Part shown: positions 13,818 through 21,856 of the stretch, piece after piece | Layout: each line of letters starts with the position of its first letter | Numbering within the stretch: the stretch's first letter is position 1 | NCBI GenBank assembly: GCA_937899265.1 | Contig: CALBPV010000115.1 | Span: forward strand, 1 to 22,734 | DNA from: an uncultured Bacteroidales bacterium | GTDB lineage: Bacteria; Bacteroidota; Bacteroidia; Bacteroidales; UBA3663 | Length of the DNA: 22,734 nt | Direction: 5' to 3' | Program-made: the position numbers and the translations under genes | Notes under the pieces: model-generated | Told to the model about the DNA's origin: nothing | Database searches by the model: none | What the model saw: the letters and a program-made list of their open reading frames with translations, nothing else

Positions 13818-16800
13818 ATGCTTCCCTACTATTCCGATCTTCTTCTCCTGGCCGGTGCCGAAGGGCCGGTACTCAAGCGTTACGATGAACTCAACCGTAT
13901 CGCCCACGCCCTCGTGTGGGACCACACGGAGGGAATCCCCGTCCGAATGGTGGGCTTTGCCCCGAGGGTCGATTGGCTGCTGCGTCAGCGAGGTGCCTCC
14001 GACGAGTTGTGGCTTCGCGTGGGCGACTTCCGCCACCGCCTCTCCGTGCTTGATGCTGGTCGCGAGAAGACGCTGCACGACTGGTGGCTCCACGACCTCA
14101 AGACGCTCTCCCGCTTTGTGGCCCTCGTCACGGGCGAGGAGATTCCGGCTCCGCTGCTGGAACACCTTCCCCGTCGTGACCGGCGCCATTCGGTCATGCG
14201 GCGTCTCCCGTCCGACAGTCTCCGCGTCTCTTTCGACCACGCCGACTCCTCGTTTCTTTTCGTCCGTCCCGAGGCCGACCGTTCTTCGCTGCTGCGTGTG
14301 GCCTACGCGGCGCCCGACGAGAATCGCGACGACTCCCGGGCCTACCTGCTTCCGCTCCTCAGCGAGGGCAGTCAACTCAACCTCGTTGCTCCGCGCGAAG
14401 AGGACGGGGTGCTCTATCCCGAACTCATCGTCTTCGAGCCGGACTTCCTCGTCAATATCTCCGAGATAGCAGCCTGTTGGCAAGAGTACGGCATCACACC
14501 CCTCACCCATCTCGCGGGCCGCCTTCAGTCCAAGGATGACACCCAAGCAACCCTCTTGGGCAACTTTGCGGGACAACTCCTCGACGAGGATGTCAATCTC
14601 GGTCCGCGTCCATACGCCGACAGCATCATGGACTTCTTCCGCCACAATGCCATCACCCTCAGTGCCGTCAGACCCTCGTCCGAGTTCCATCGGGATGCCC
14701 GTGCCCAACAGCGCAACATCCACTACGCCCTCACCTCCCAGCTCACGATGCTGCCCGAGTACGACCCTTCCCGGGTCGAACTGGAACCGTCCTTCGTGAG
14801 CGAGATGTTGGGACTCCGGGGACGTATGGACTTCCTCCAGTGGGACCGCGAAGAACGGCGGGCCATCCTCATCGAACAGAAATCCGGCAAAGGGGGATTC
14901 CTGCCCTTCGACCGTTACGAGATACCCAAGGCCCGGACTCCGCACTACGTCCAGCTCGTCCTCTATCAGGCCCTGCTCCACTACAATCACGGCCTCCGCA
15001 ACAAAGACATCCAGAGTTTCCTGCTCTATTCCAAATATCAGAAGCCCCTGCTCAAAACGCCCGCAGCTCCCGCCTTGCTCTATCAGGCCATGCGGCTCCG
15101 CAATCAGATTGTCGATCTCGAACTCTCTCTCGCCGCACCCGAGGGACGCGAGGTGCTCGACTCCCTCTCGCCCGAGACGCTCAATGTGCTCCACCTTGAG
15201 GGGAAGCTGTGGAACGACTGGATTCTGCCCCGTCTTCAGGAGCTCACAGTGCCGCTCCATACCGTCTCCGATGTGGCGCGCGACTACTACTTCCGTTTCT
15301 TCCGGTTCCTCCAAGTGGAGTATCTCAAAGGCAAAACCGGCAACGAGCATCAACCCGCCACCGGCATCTCTTCCCTCTGGGCTGCCACCCTCGACGAAAA
15401 ACGCGAAGCCGGCGAGATTTACACCGGTCTCCGCATCTCGTTCTCAGGCGAACGTCCCATCAGTGAGGTGGAGTTCACCATCGGAGACACGTCCGACGAC
15501 GACCTCGCCAATTTCCGCACGGGCGATGCCGTGCTGTTCTATAAATACACCGTCGGCAGTGTACCCGACTGTCGCCGGGGAATGGTACGGCGCGGCATTC
15601 TGCGCGACATTCAGGGCGACCGCATCTTCGTCAGCCTGCGTCAGCCCCAGCGCAACGATGCGGTCTTCTCGTCCGCAGAGGACGAGTGCTGGGCGCTCGA
15701 ACACGACGATGTCGATGCCACCTCGCGAACCCTCTTCCGTGGGTTGCAACTCTTCCTCTCATGCAGCGACGACAGGCGAGACCTCATTCTCTCCCTGCGC
15801 GAACCCCGTCGCGACACTTCCGTCACGCTTCTCGGCGACTACGGCCCCTTCAACGACCTCGTGTTGCGGGCTCGGCAGGCGACAGACCTCTTCCTGCTCC
15901 TCGGTCCTCCCGGCACGGGCAAGACATCGTTCGGACTCCTCAACATCCTGCGCGAAGCGTTGCTCCAGCCCGGACGCACCGTCTTGCTGGTGTCCTACAC
16001 CAACCGTGCCGTCGATGAGATATGCTCCAAACTCGTGGCCGAGGGCCTCGACTTTCTGCGCATCGGACGCCCCCTCTCCTGCGACCCCGCCTACCACGAC
16101 CGTCTCCTCGAAAACCGGGTGGCCGAGCTGCGCGACATTGAGGCCGTGAGCGACCTCATTCGGGAGGCACGCATCGTCGTCGGCACCACCTCCACCTTAG
16201 GCAGCCACTCCGAGTTGTGGCAACTGCGGGGCTTCGACCTCGCCATCGTCGATGAGGCGTCCCAGATTCTCGAGCCCCATCTGCTCCCGCTGCTCTGTGC
16301 CCAACACGACGGAAGGGAGGCCATCCGCAAGTTCGTGCTCATCGGCGACCACCGTCAGCTGCCCGCCGTAGTCCAGCAGAACGACAGCGAGTCGGAGGTC
16401 ACCGAAGCCTCCCTCCGGTCCGTCGGACTCACCTCATGCAGCAACTCCCTCTTCCAGCGGTGGTACGACCGCATCCCCTCCGATTTCGTGTGGTTTCTCA
16501 ACCGGCAGGGACGCATGCATGTGCGCATTGCCGAGTGGCCCGCCCGCAGGTTCTATGACGGACGGCTCCTCCCGGCCTCCGACTGGCAGCAGGCCGAGCC
16601 AGACCGTCAGCGCTGTTTCTTCCACGATGTGCCCACACCCCCACGCACACCTGCCACCGTCGATAAAGTCAACCACGCCGAGGCGCAGCTCATTGCCCGT
16701 CTCGTGACCTCCCTCCGCACCTCGCATCCCGAGTGGAGCATCGGCATCATTGTGCCCTATCGGCACCAGATGGCCGCAGTGAAGCGCGAATTGGGGGATG

Positions 16801-17153
16801 TACCCGAAGGACTCATGATTGACACCGTCGAACGGTTCCAGGGTTCCCAGCGGGATGTCATCATCTACGGATTCACCGTACAGCGACCCTACCAGCTCCA
16901 ATTCCTCACCTCCCAGACCTTTGTCACGCCCGAGGGTGTCACCGTCGATCGCAAACTCAATGTAGCCCTCACCCGCGCCCGTCAGGAACTGCATGTTGTA
17001 GGCTCCGCCTCCCTGCTCTCCCGCGATCCCCTCTTCCGCGACCTCATCGCCTGGTTGCAGTCACCCGACCACGCCCCTTACATCGGGCCTCCGCCGAAGC
17101 CGCTGCGACCGCCCCGTCCGCCGCGTTCCTTCATTTCGGAGGAGCCTTTGTAG
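13818..17153 (+). CDS. Dna2-like nuclease-helicase (PD-(D/E)XK nuclease plus superfamily 1 helicase)
   Basis: A 1111-residue fusion enzyme probably acting in DNA repair or recombination. The nuclease centre is visible as GLRGRMD with Asp338, Glu353-Gln-Lys355 (IEQKSGKG), and the RecB-type QxxxY motif at Gln379-Tyr383. The C-terminal half is a Dna2/UPF1-like SF1 helicase: Walker A GPPGTGKT (696-703), Walker B IVDEAS (810-815), GDHRQLPAVV, a motif V-like TVERFQGSQRDV, and motif VI VALTRAR (1049-1055). Eukaryotic Dna2 has four Fe-S cysteines flanking the nuclease. Here the first ~550 residues contain a single Cys, so no such cluster. The C-terminal tail PPPKPLRPPRPPRS is read antisense through the end of the next gene. 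ATG at 13818 follows directly on the heptad arrays. Confidence 0.88.
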   Translation: MLPYYSDLLLLAGAEGPVLKRYDELNRIAHALVWDHTEGIPVRMVGFAPRVDWLLRQRGASDELWLRVGDFRHRLSVLDAGREKTLHDWWLHDLKTLSRFVALVTGEEIPAPLLEHLPRRDRRHSVMRRLPSDSLRVSFDHADSSFLFVRPEADRSSLLRVAYAAPDENRDDSRAYLLPLLSEGSQLNLVAPREEDGVLYPELIVFEPDFLVNISEIAACWQEYGITPLTHLAGRLQSKDDTQATLLGNFAGQLLDEDVNLGPRPYADSIMDFFRHNAITLSAVRPSSEFHRDARAQQRNIHYALTSQLTMLPEYDPSRVELEPSFVSEMLGLRGRMDFLQWDREERRAILIEQKSGKGGFLPFDRYEIPKARTPHYVQLVLYQALLHYNHGLRNKDIQSFLLYSKYQKPLLKTPAAPALLYQAMRLRNQIVDLELSLAAPEGREVLDSLSPETLNVLHLEGKLWNDWILPRLQELTVPLHTVSDVARDYYFRFFRFLQVEYLKGKTGNEHQPATGISSLWAATLDEKREAGEIYTGLRISFSGERPISEVEFTIGDTSDDDLANFRTGDAVLFYKYTVGSVPDCRRGMVRRGILRDIQGDRIFVSLRQPQRNDAVFSSAEDECWALEHDDVDATSRTLFRGLQLFLSCSDDRRDLILSLREPRRDTSVTLLGDYGPFNDLVLRARQATDLFLLLGPPGTGKTSFGLLNILREALLQPGRTVLLVSYTNRAVDEICSKLVAEGLDFLRIGRPLSCDPAYHDRLLENRVAELRDIEAVSDLIREARIVVGTTSTLGSHSELWQLRGFDLAIVDEASQILEPHLLPLLCAQHDGREAIRKFVLIGDHRQLPAVVQQNDSESEVTEASLRSVGLTSCSNSLFQRWYDRIPSDFVWFLNRQGRMHVRIAEWPARRFYDGRLLPASDWQQAEPDRQRCFFHDVPTPPRTPATVDKVNHAEAQLIARLVTSLRTSHPEWSIGIIVPYRHQMAAVKRELGDVPEGLMIDTVERFQGSQRDVIIYGFTVQRPYQLQFLTSQTFVTPEGVTVDRKLNVALTRARQELHVVGSASLLSRDPLFRDLIAWLQSPDHAPYIGPPPKPLRPPRPPRSFISEEPL

Positions 17154-20050
17154 GCGGAGATTTTATAGCTGAAGGTCAGCATGACATAGCGAGGCATGTA
17201 GTTGACGTAAGATGTTCTGATGTAGGTGTCGGACACACTGCGTGAGAAACCCTTGTTGGAGTTGAGGAGGTCGTAGGCCTGCAACTTAATCTCGGCTTTG
17301 TTTTTGAGGAACTTTTTGCCGAGCGACATGTTCCAAATCCAGGTATCGTCGACGGCATCCATATCGGTTCCGTTGTAGTTGGTCCAGTTGAGCTGTTGCT
17401 CCATCGTGAATCCGCGCCAGAAAGTCCAGTTGAGACGGGCCGAAGCACGGTTGGTGAAATACTCGTAGTTGTTGGACGTGTTCTCGGTGTCGTTGACCTT
17501 CTGGTAGGAAGGATTGTAGGAAAGGGAGAAGTCGAGGTCTGACGAGATGTTGGAGGTTATGTGGAGACGGGGAGTGAGGGTATATTGACGCACCTTGGTT
17601 GTGAGGTCGGTGTAAACCGCCTTGCCCCGGCTGTCGGTTCCTTCGTAATAGAGCTGCTGGGAGGGCGTGATGCCGAAGTTGACATCCATGCCGAAATTCA
17701 CATTGCTGTAGATGAGATCCCACGGGAAACCGTAAACCACGCCCAACCCTGCACTCTGATAACCGCTCATATTGACGGGACGGGATATTCTGGCGCCGGA
17801 GACCAGATTGAGTCCGTTGAAACGGGTGTCGCTGTACCCCTGCATCGTATTGAGAGCCACTGTTGAAGCGGAGTTGTTGGTGAGATACTGGGTTCCGATG
17901 TAATCCTGACGGGTAGAATAGGACCCCCAAACCATGAGATTGGTGGCGCGCTCCACATTGGTGTACATGGCACGCAGACGGAGCTCGTGCGAGACGCTCT
18001 GGTCCAAATCGGGATTACCGGTCGAATAGCTCAACTCGTTGGAAGTGTTGACGCTCTGCTGGAGATTCGACACCGACGGATTGGATGCCGAGGCCCGGTA
18101 GCGGAGTTCCACCTCGACATTGTTCTGCGGACGCCACTCGATGCGGGCATTGGGGAGCCAGGAGTTGAACGACTTGGAGGTGGTGTAACTCAACGTGTCG
18201 GCTCCCATCGTTGCCACATTCCAATAGTCGTAGGTCTGTTCGCCCTTGAGCCGGGCGTTTTGGAAGGCGAGCGAAGCGTTTGCCCGGAACTGTCCGCGGT
18301 TGATGCGCCAGCCGGCTTCGAACGAATTGGTGAGATACTTGGAAACATAGTCGGACGAGTTGCGCGCATCGACAGAATCGAGTTGGGAGAAGGTGGCATC
18401 ATCGAAGAAGCCCACGAAACGGTCGTTTTCCGAACGGTTGTAGCCGATGTCATACCGGAAAGAAAGTTGCTGGGTCGAATCGATGGGTTCGGTCCACTGC
18501 AAATTGCCCGAGGTGTTGAGACCTTTGGTGTCGGAGTTGTTGCCGTAGAAGTCAGCTGAGGTCTTGTAGCTGTAATTCTTGATATAGTCGGCATCCGTTT
18601 TCGAACCCGAGAATCTGAGGTTGGCCCCCATGCTGAGTGTACGTCCGGCTTTTTCGAAACGATGACGCCAAGTGGCGCCGAACCCGGCATTCCACGATTT
18701 GGATTCCGAGTCGGTATTTGTAGAGGTCCAGTTCTGGAAATCGTTGTAAACCAGGGGGTTGTTCATCACCGAGTCGAGCGAATGGCGCCAGGTGGTTGAC
18801 GCTGTAAACTGTTCGCGGTCGGTCTGCTGGAAAGAGGCCGTGGGACGGAAGATGAGCTCGTTGTAGTCGTTGATGCGATAGCGCAGGCGCATCTCCAGCC
18901 GGTGGCTGTAGTTGTGGGAAAGGGCATCGTCGGTCTGAACGGTCGAACGGGCCGTGTTGATGTAGTCGCTGGCTATCGAATCGTTGAGCGTCGTGCGCGT
19001 ACCGTTGAAGAAATAGGAACCTTGTACTTCGAGTTTGTCATCGAGGAAATTCTCGTTATAGTTGATGCCAAAGGCATTGGCCCGTGACACGCCACTCTGG
19101 GAACCCACGCGGTTGCCGAAACGTCCGCCCCGGCCGCCCATGCCTCCGGAGGCCTGCAGGTCGTCGAACGTGAAGTCCTGCTGGTTCACATTGTTGGTCA
19201 TCGCCAGCATGGAGATGCGGTGCCGGGGTGTGAAGAAATTGAGGTTGAAGCCTGCATTGTAATACAGATTGTCCCAATCGAAATCTGCGCCCAGCGAGCC
19301 GTAAACCTTGCCGAAGACGCCGTTGCGTCGATAGGATTTTGTGGCGAGATCCATCGCTTTGACCGTCTCGCCGTCGTCGAAGCCGGTAAACTCGGCCTGG
19401 TCGCTCTTCTGGTCGAAGACCTTGACCTGCTGTACGACCTCGGCGGGCAGTGTTCGAAGGGCGAGTTTGGGGTCGTTCTCAAAGAAAGCTTTACCGTCAA
19501 CGGTAATCTTCTCCACCGTCTCTCCCTGGGCTTTGATTCCCTCATCGGTCACTTCGATTCCGGGCATCTTGGCCACAAGTTCTTCGGCGGTGGCACCGTC
19601 CTGCACTTTGTAGGCATCGGCATTATACATGACGGTGTCGCCCACCTGCTTCATGCGCTGGGCACGTCCCACGGTAACGACTTCTTCGAGGTATTCGGGA
19701 TCCTCCTCGAGTTTGAAATTGCCCAAGTTGGCGGCTCTGCCGGGCCAAATGTTCATTTCCTTGACGAGTTCTTTGTATCCCACGTAAGAAAACGTGAGCG
19801 TATATTTGCCGGGACGGGGCACCTGGAGGGTGAAAAGGCCGGTCGTGTCGGTGATGGCAAAGGTGCCTGTGGAACCGTCGGCGGAATGAGCCTGGACGGT
19901 GGCTGAGATGAGAGGCTCGGAAGTGTTGGAGTCGATGATGTGGCCCGTGGCCTGAATCAGCCTGTTGCCTCCGGGCTGCGCAATGGTTGCCATTGCCGCA
20001 AGAGTCATAATAATTGCGCATGCGAAGCGCTGTAGATTTGAAGAAGTCAT
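17078..20050 (-). CDS. TonB-dependent receptor-like outer membrane beta-barrel protein
   Basis: A 990-residue outer-membrane protein. Residues 1-24 are a signal peptide (ending ATIAQ). Residues 30-115 form a carboxypeptidase-regulatory-like beta-sandwich (ATGHIIDSNTSEPLISATVQ, PGKYTLTFSYVGYKE). Residues ~122-235 are a TonB plug (EEVVTVGRAQ, AEELVAKMPGIEV, ITVDGKAFF). The remainder has alternating aromatic/polar strands of a barrel. It resembles the OMP_b-brl_3 family more than SusC, and no SusD gene adjoins it, so the cargo is unknown. A Gly/Arg-rich loop (MGGRGGRFGNRVG, ~303-315) and a C-terminal GGRGGRSGFGGGPM tail extend beyond the last strand. The tail-to-tail overlap with the helicase gene is 76 bp. 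Upstream lie a heptad array and an AT-rich tail but no clear promoter. Confidence 0.87.
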   Translation of the reverse strand: MTSSNLQRFACAIIMTLAAMATIAQPGGNRLIQATGHIIDSNTSEPLISATVQAHSADGSTGTFAITDTTGLFTLQVPRPGKYTLTFSYVGYKELVKEMNIWPGRAANLGNFKLEEDPEYLEEVVTVGRAQRMKQVGDTVMYNADAYKVQDGATAEELVAKMPGIEVTDEGIKAQGETVEKITVDGKAFFENDPKLALRTLPAEVVQQVKVFDQKSDQAEFTGFDDGETVKAMDLATKSYRRNGVFGKVYGSLGADFDWDNLYYNAGFNLNFFTPRHRISMLAMTNNVNQQDFTFDDLQASGGMGGRGGRFGNRVGSQSGVSRANAFGINYNENFLDDKLEVQGSYFFNGTRTTLNDSIASDYINTARSTVQTDDALSHNYSHRLEMRLRYRINDYNELIFRPTASFQQTDREQFTASTTWRHSLDSVMNNPLVYNDFQNWTSTNTDSESKSWNAGFGATWRHRFEKAGRTLSMGANLRFSGSKTDADYIKNYSYKTSADFYGNNSDTKGLNTSGNLQWTEPIDSTQQLSFRYDIGYNRSENDRFVGFFDDATFSQLDSVDARNSSDYVSKYLTNSFEAGWRINRGQFRANASLAFQNARLKGEQTYDYWNVATMGADTLSYTTSKSFNSWLPNARIEWRPQNNVEVELRYRASASNPSVSNLQQSVNTSNELSYSTGNPDLDQSVSHELRLRAMYTNVERATNLMVWGSYSTRQDYIGTQYLTNNSASTVALNTMQGYSDTRFNGLNLVSGARISRPVNMSGYQSAGLGVVYGFPWDLIYSNVNFGMDVNFGITPSQQLYYEGTDSRGKAVYTDLTTKVRQYTLTPRLHITSNISSDLDFSLSYNPSYQKVNDTENTSNNYEYFTNRASARLNWTFWRGFTMEQQLNWTNYNGTDMDAVDDTWIWNMSLGKKFLKNKAEIKLQAYDLLNSNKGFSRSVSDTYIRTSYVNYMPRYVMLTFSYKISAYKGSSEMKERGGRGGRSGFGGGPM

Positions 20051-20221
20051 ATTTATTTTAAATTTATCTATTTACGGTCTAAGGTCGGTTCTCGGTTAAC
20101 GGTCTAAGGTCTAAGGTCGGTTCACGGTAGAGCGCCTTTGACCTTTGACTTTTGACCCTTGACCCGAACTTACAGTTCGCAGTAGCCTTTGACCTTTGAC
20201 TTTTGACCGTCCTTCAGGACG
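20051..20221. repeat. Composite heptad array upstream of the barrel gene
   Basis: It begins with the inverted copy of the AT-rich tail (20051-20084), then the 49-bp module (20076-20124) identical to 11169-11217. GGTAGAGCGC follows, then TTTGACC/TTTGACT heptads, a palindrome CGAACT-TAC-AGTTCG (20165-20179), GCAGTAG, more TTTGAC heptads and a short CGTCC-TTCA-GGACG hairpin (20208-20221). Positions 20222-20311 hold nothing I recognise. Confidence 0.88.
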
Positions 20222-20311
20222 TTTCAAAAACCGTTTTTATGACTTGCCGGCTAGCGGAAAGTTTAAAATGCCCGCAATTTTTCGGCAAAAAGGAATTTTT
20301 AACGTTCCGAA

Positions 20312-20343
20312 TTTGGTTATTTCAAAAAATAGCCGTATCTTTG
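20312..20343 (+). promoter_or_regulatory. Promoter of the DHH phosphoesterase gene
   Basis: TTTG (20312-20315), 20 bases, then TATCTTTG (20336-20343): a perfect consensus. The predicted start is around 20349-20351, only about 12 bases before the ATG at 20363, giving a very short leader. Confidence 0.8.
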
Positions 20344-20362
20344 CCGACTTAATTCAAGCATT

Positions 20363-21409
20363 ATGGAACTAAAGAAAACGATAGATTCAGCTACACTGGA
20401 AGCCGCCCGTTGTCTGATAGACGGACATCAACGCTTCGTCATCACGACGCATATATCGCCCGACGGCGATGCTCTCGGCTCTGCCATTGGCCTGCACCGC
20501 TGGCTCAAAAAGAAAGGGAAGGACGTGACGGTCATCTTCAACGATGCTCCGGGCATGAACCTCTCGTTCATCCCCGGCCATGAGGAAGGCATCATCTATG
20601 AGACACAGGACAAAAGTCTCCCCTCTCAAAAAGAAGCGGCCCTGAAGACGCTTCATGCAGCGGAGGTATTGATTGCCAGCGATTATAACGAGCTCTCCCG
20701 TACAGGAGAAATGGCTACGGAACTGAAAAAGCTCCCGATTGCGAAGATGATGGTCGATCATCATCTGAATCCAGCAACCGGAGAATTCGATGTGATAATC
20801 TCCCATCCCGAAATGGCCGCTGCCTGTGAGGTGGTCTATCATCTCATCTGCGAACTGGGAGATGCCGACCTGATAGACGAGACCATAGCAGGCCCTCTCT
20901 TTTGCGGCCTGATGACTGACACGGGCATGTTTTCGTACACGGTGAACGACCCCTCCCCTTGGCTTGTCGCAGGTGATTTGGTGGCTCGCGGAGCGGATGC
21001 CGAACGTTTCCGCAGAGATTGCGAACTGGAGACGGAACGCCGTGCGCGTCTGATGGGCTATGTTCTGGACCAGAAAATGACGTTGATTCCGGAACACAAG
21101 GCGGCATTCTTTTCGCTCACGAAGCCCGAACTCAAGAAATACGGCTACCAGAAGGGAGACAGCGAAGGCTTTGTCAATCTGCCGCTCAATCTTTACGGCA
21201 TTCGGGTGTCGGCCTACTTCCGCGAGGAGAAAAACTTTGTCAAAGTTTCATTGCGGAGCAAGGGCGATTATCCGGTGAACGAAATATGCAGCCGTTTCTT
21301 CGGAGGCGGCGGCCACAAAAACGCGGCCGGCGGCGAGTTTCACGGCAGCCTCGAGATGGCCGAGAAACTCTTCCTCAAAGCCCTCCCGCTATACGACCGT
21401 TTTCTATAG
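20363..21409 (+). CDS. nrnA: DHH/DHHA1 phosphoesterase, NrnA-like (nanoRNase / pAp phosphatase)
   Basis: A 348-residue DHH subfamily 1 phosphoesterase. Manganese-binding motifs are visible: HISPDGDALGS (30-40, Asp34 and Asp36), ASDYNELSRTG (105-115) and VDHHLNP with Asp132-His133-His134. A later acidic site lies in GLMTDTGMFSY. The C-terminal DHHA1 domain ends with the substrate-binding GGGGHKNAAGG. Members of this group degrade 2-5 nt RNA oligomers and dephosphorylate 3'-phosphoadenosine 5'-phosphate; which activity dominates here is unknown. It has its own promoter. The stop codon TAG shares its last two bases with a repeated module that begins at 21408. Confidence 0.9.
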   Translation: MELKKTIDSATLEAARCLIDGHQRFVITTHISPDGDALGSAIGLHRWLKKKGKDVTVIFNDAPGMNLSFIPGHEEGIIYETQDKSLPSQKEAALKTLHAAEVLIASDYNELSRTGEMATELKKLPIAKMMVDHHLNPATGEFDVIISHPEMAAACEVVYHLICELGDADLIDETIAGPLFCGLMTDTGMFSYTVNDPSPWLVAGDLVARGADAERFRRDCELETERRARLMGYVLDQKMTLIPEHKAAFFSLTKPELKKYGYQKGDSEGFVNLPLNLYGIRVSAYFREEKNFVKVSLRSKGDYPVNEICSRFFGGGGHKNAAGGEFHGSLEMAEKLFLKALPLYDRFL

Positions 21410-21494
21410 TAATCAGTCAGCCTCTCCCCAGCTCCTCACTGCCTCTCCCCAGCCCTCACAGCCTCTCCCCAGCCCTCCCCTAAAGGGAAGGGAG
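21408..21494. repeat. Gene-end module: AGTAATCAGTCA plus C-rich hairpin repeats
   Basis: AGTAATCAGTCAG begins inside the stop codon of the DHH gene. It is followed by three copies of a CCTCTCCCCAGC-type unit and the imperfect hairpin CCCTCCCC-TAAA-GGGAAGGG. The first 25 bases (21408-21432) are identical to 22551-22575 at the end of the lipoprotein gene, and the hairpin part is identical to the one there. A relative lies at 1764-1812. No T-run follows, so terminator function is uncertain. Confidence 0.8.
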
Positions 21495-21499
21495 GTGGA

Positions 21500-21738
21500 A
21501 GGTCAAAGGTCAAAAGTCAAAAGTCAAAGGCTTGAAGGACGGTCAAAAGTCAAAGGTCAAAGACTTGAAGGACGGTCAAAGGTCAAAGGTCAAAGGCTTG
21601 AAGGACGGTCAAAAGTCAAAGGTCAAAGGTCAAAGGTCAACCCTGAACCGACCTTAGACCTTAGACTTTAGACTTTAGACTTTAGACTTTAGACTTTAGA
21701 CTTTAGACTTTAGACCTTAGACTTTAGACTTTAGACCT
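21500..21738. repeat. Long composite heptad array with 33-bp higher-order unit
   Basis: The first part is GGTCAAA/AGTCAAA heptads interrupted three times by a 12-mer G(G/A)CTTGAAGGAC at 21529, 21562 and 21595, exactly 33 bp apart (three heptads plus 12). After more heptads comes the 19-bp junction at 21635-21653, the exact reverse complement of 11208-11226. About a dozen TTAGACC/TTAGACT heptads follow. Positions 21739-21806 hold only an AT-rich stretch with a weak AAAAC/GTTTT inverted repeat. Confidence 0.92.
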
Positions 21739-21806
21739 GCAAATACCCCCTTGAGGTTACAAAACGACATGTTTTAGGGGCAGATGTGCAGATTTTTTTC
21801 AGTTTT

Positions 21807-21838
21807 TTTCGTTATCTCATCTTTTATTATTATATTTG
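21807..21838 (+). promoter_or_regulatory. Promoter of the lipoprotein gene
   Basis: TATATTTG (21831-21838) is a perfect -7 element. Twenty bases upstream lies TTTC (21807-21810) within a T-rich tract, one mismatch from the usual TTTG. The ATG at 21857 would follow a leader of about 12 bases. Confidence 0.6.
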
Positions 21839-21856
21839 CGCGCATTTTTACAGTTT

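Noticed and set aside
13758..15353. 531-codon minus-strand ORF opposite the Dna2-like gene
   Set aside because: Antisense shadow caused by strong third-position bias; its product shows no domain, and the sense strand has nuclease and helicase motifs.
21500..21738. CRISPR-like array
   Set aside because: The units are 7 bp (or 33 bp nested) and directly tandem, with no unique spacers, and no cas genes are near.
21661..21738. Telomere-like or G-quadruplex function of TTAGACC repeats
   Set aside because: The heptads resemble telomere repeats in length but lack runs of G or C longer than two, so no quadruplex is expected, and they are internal to the sequence.
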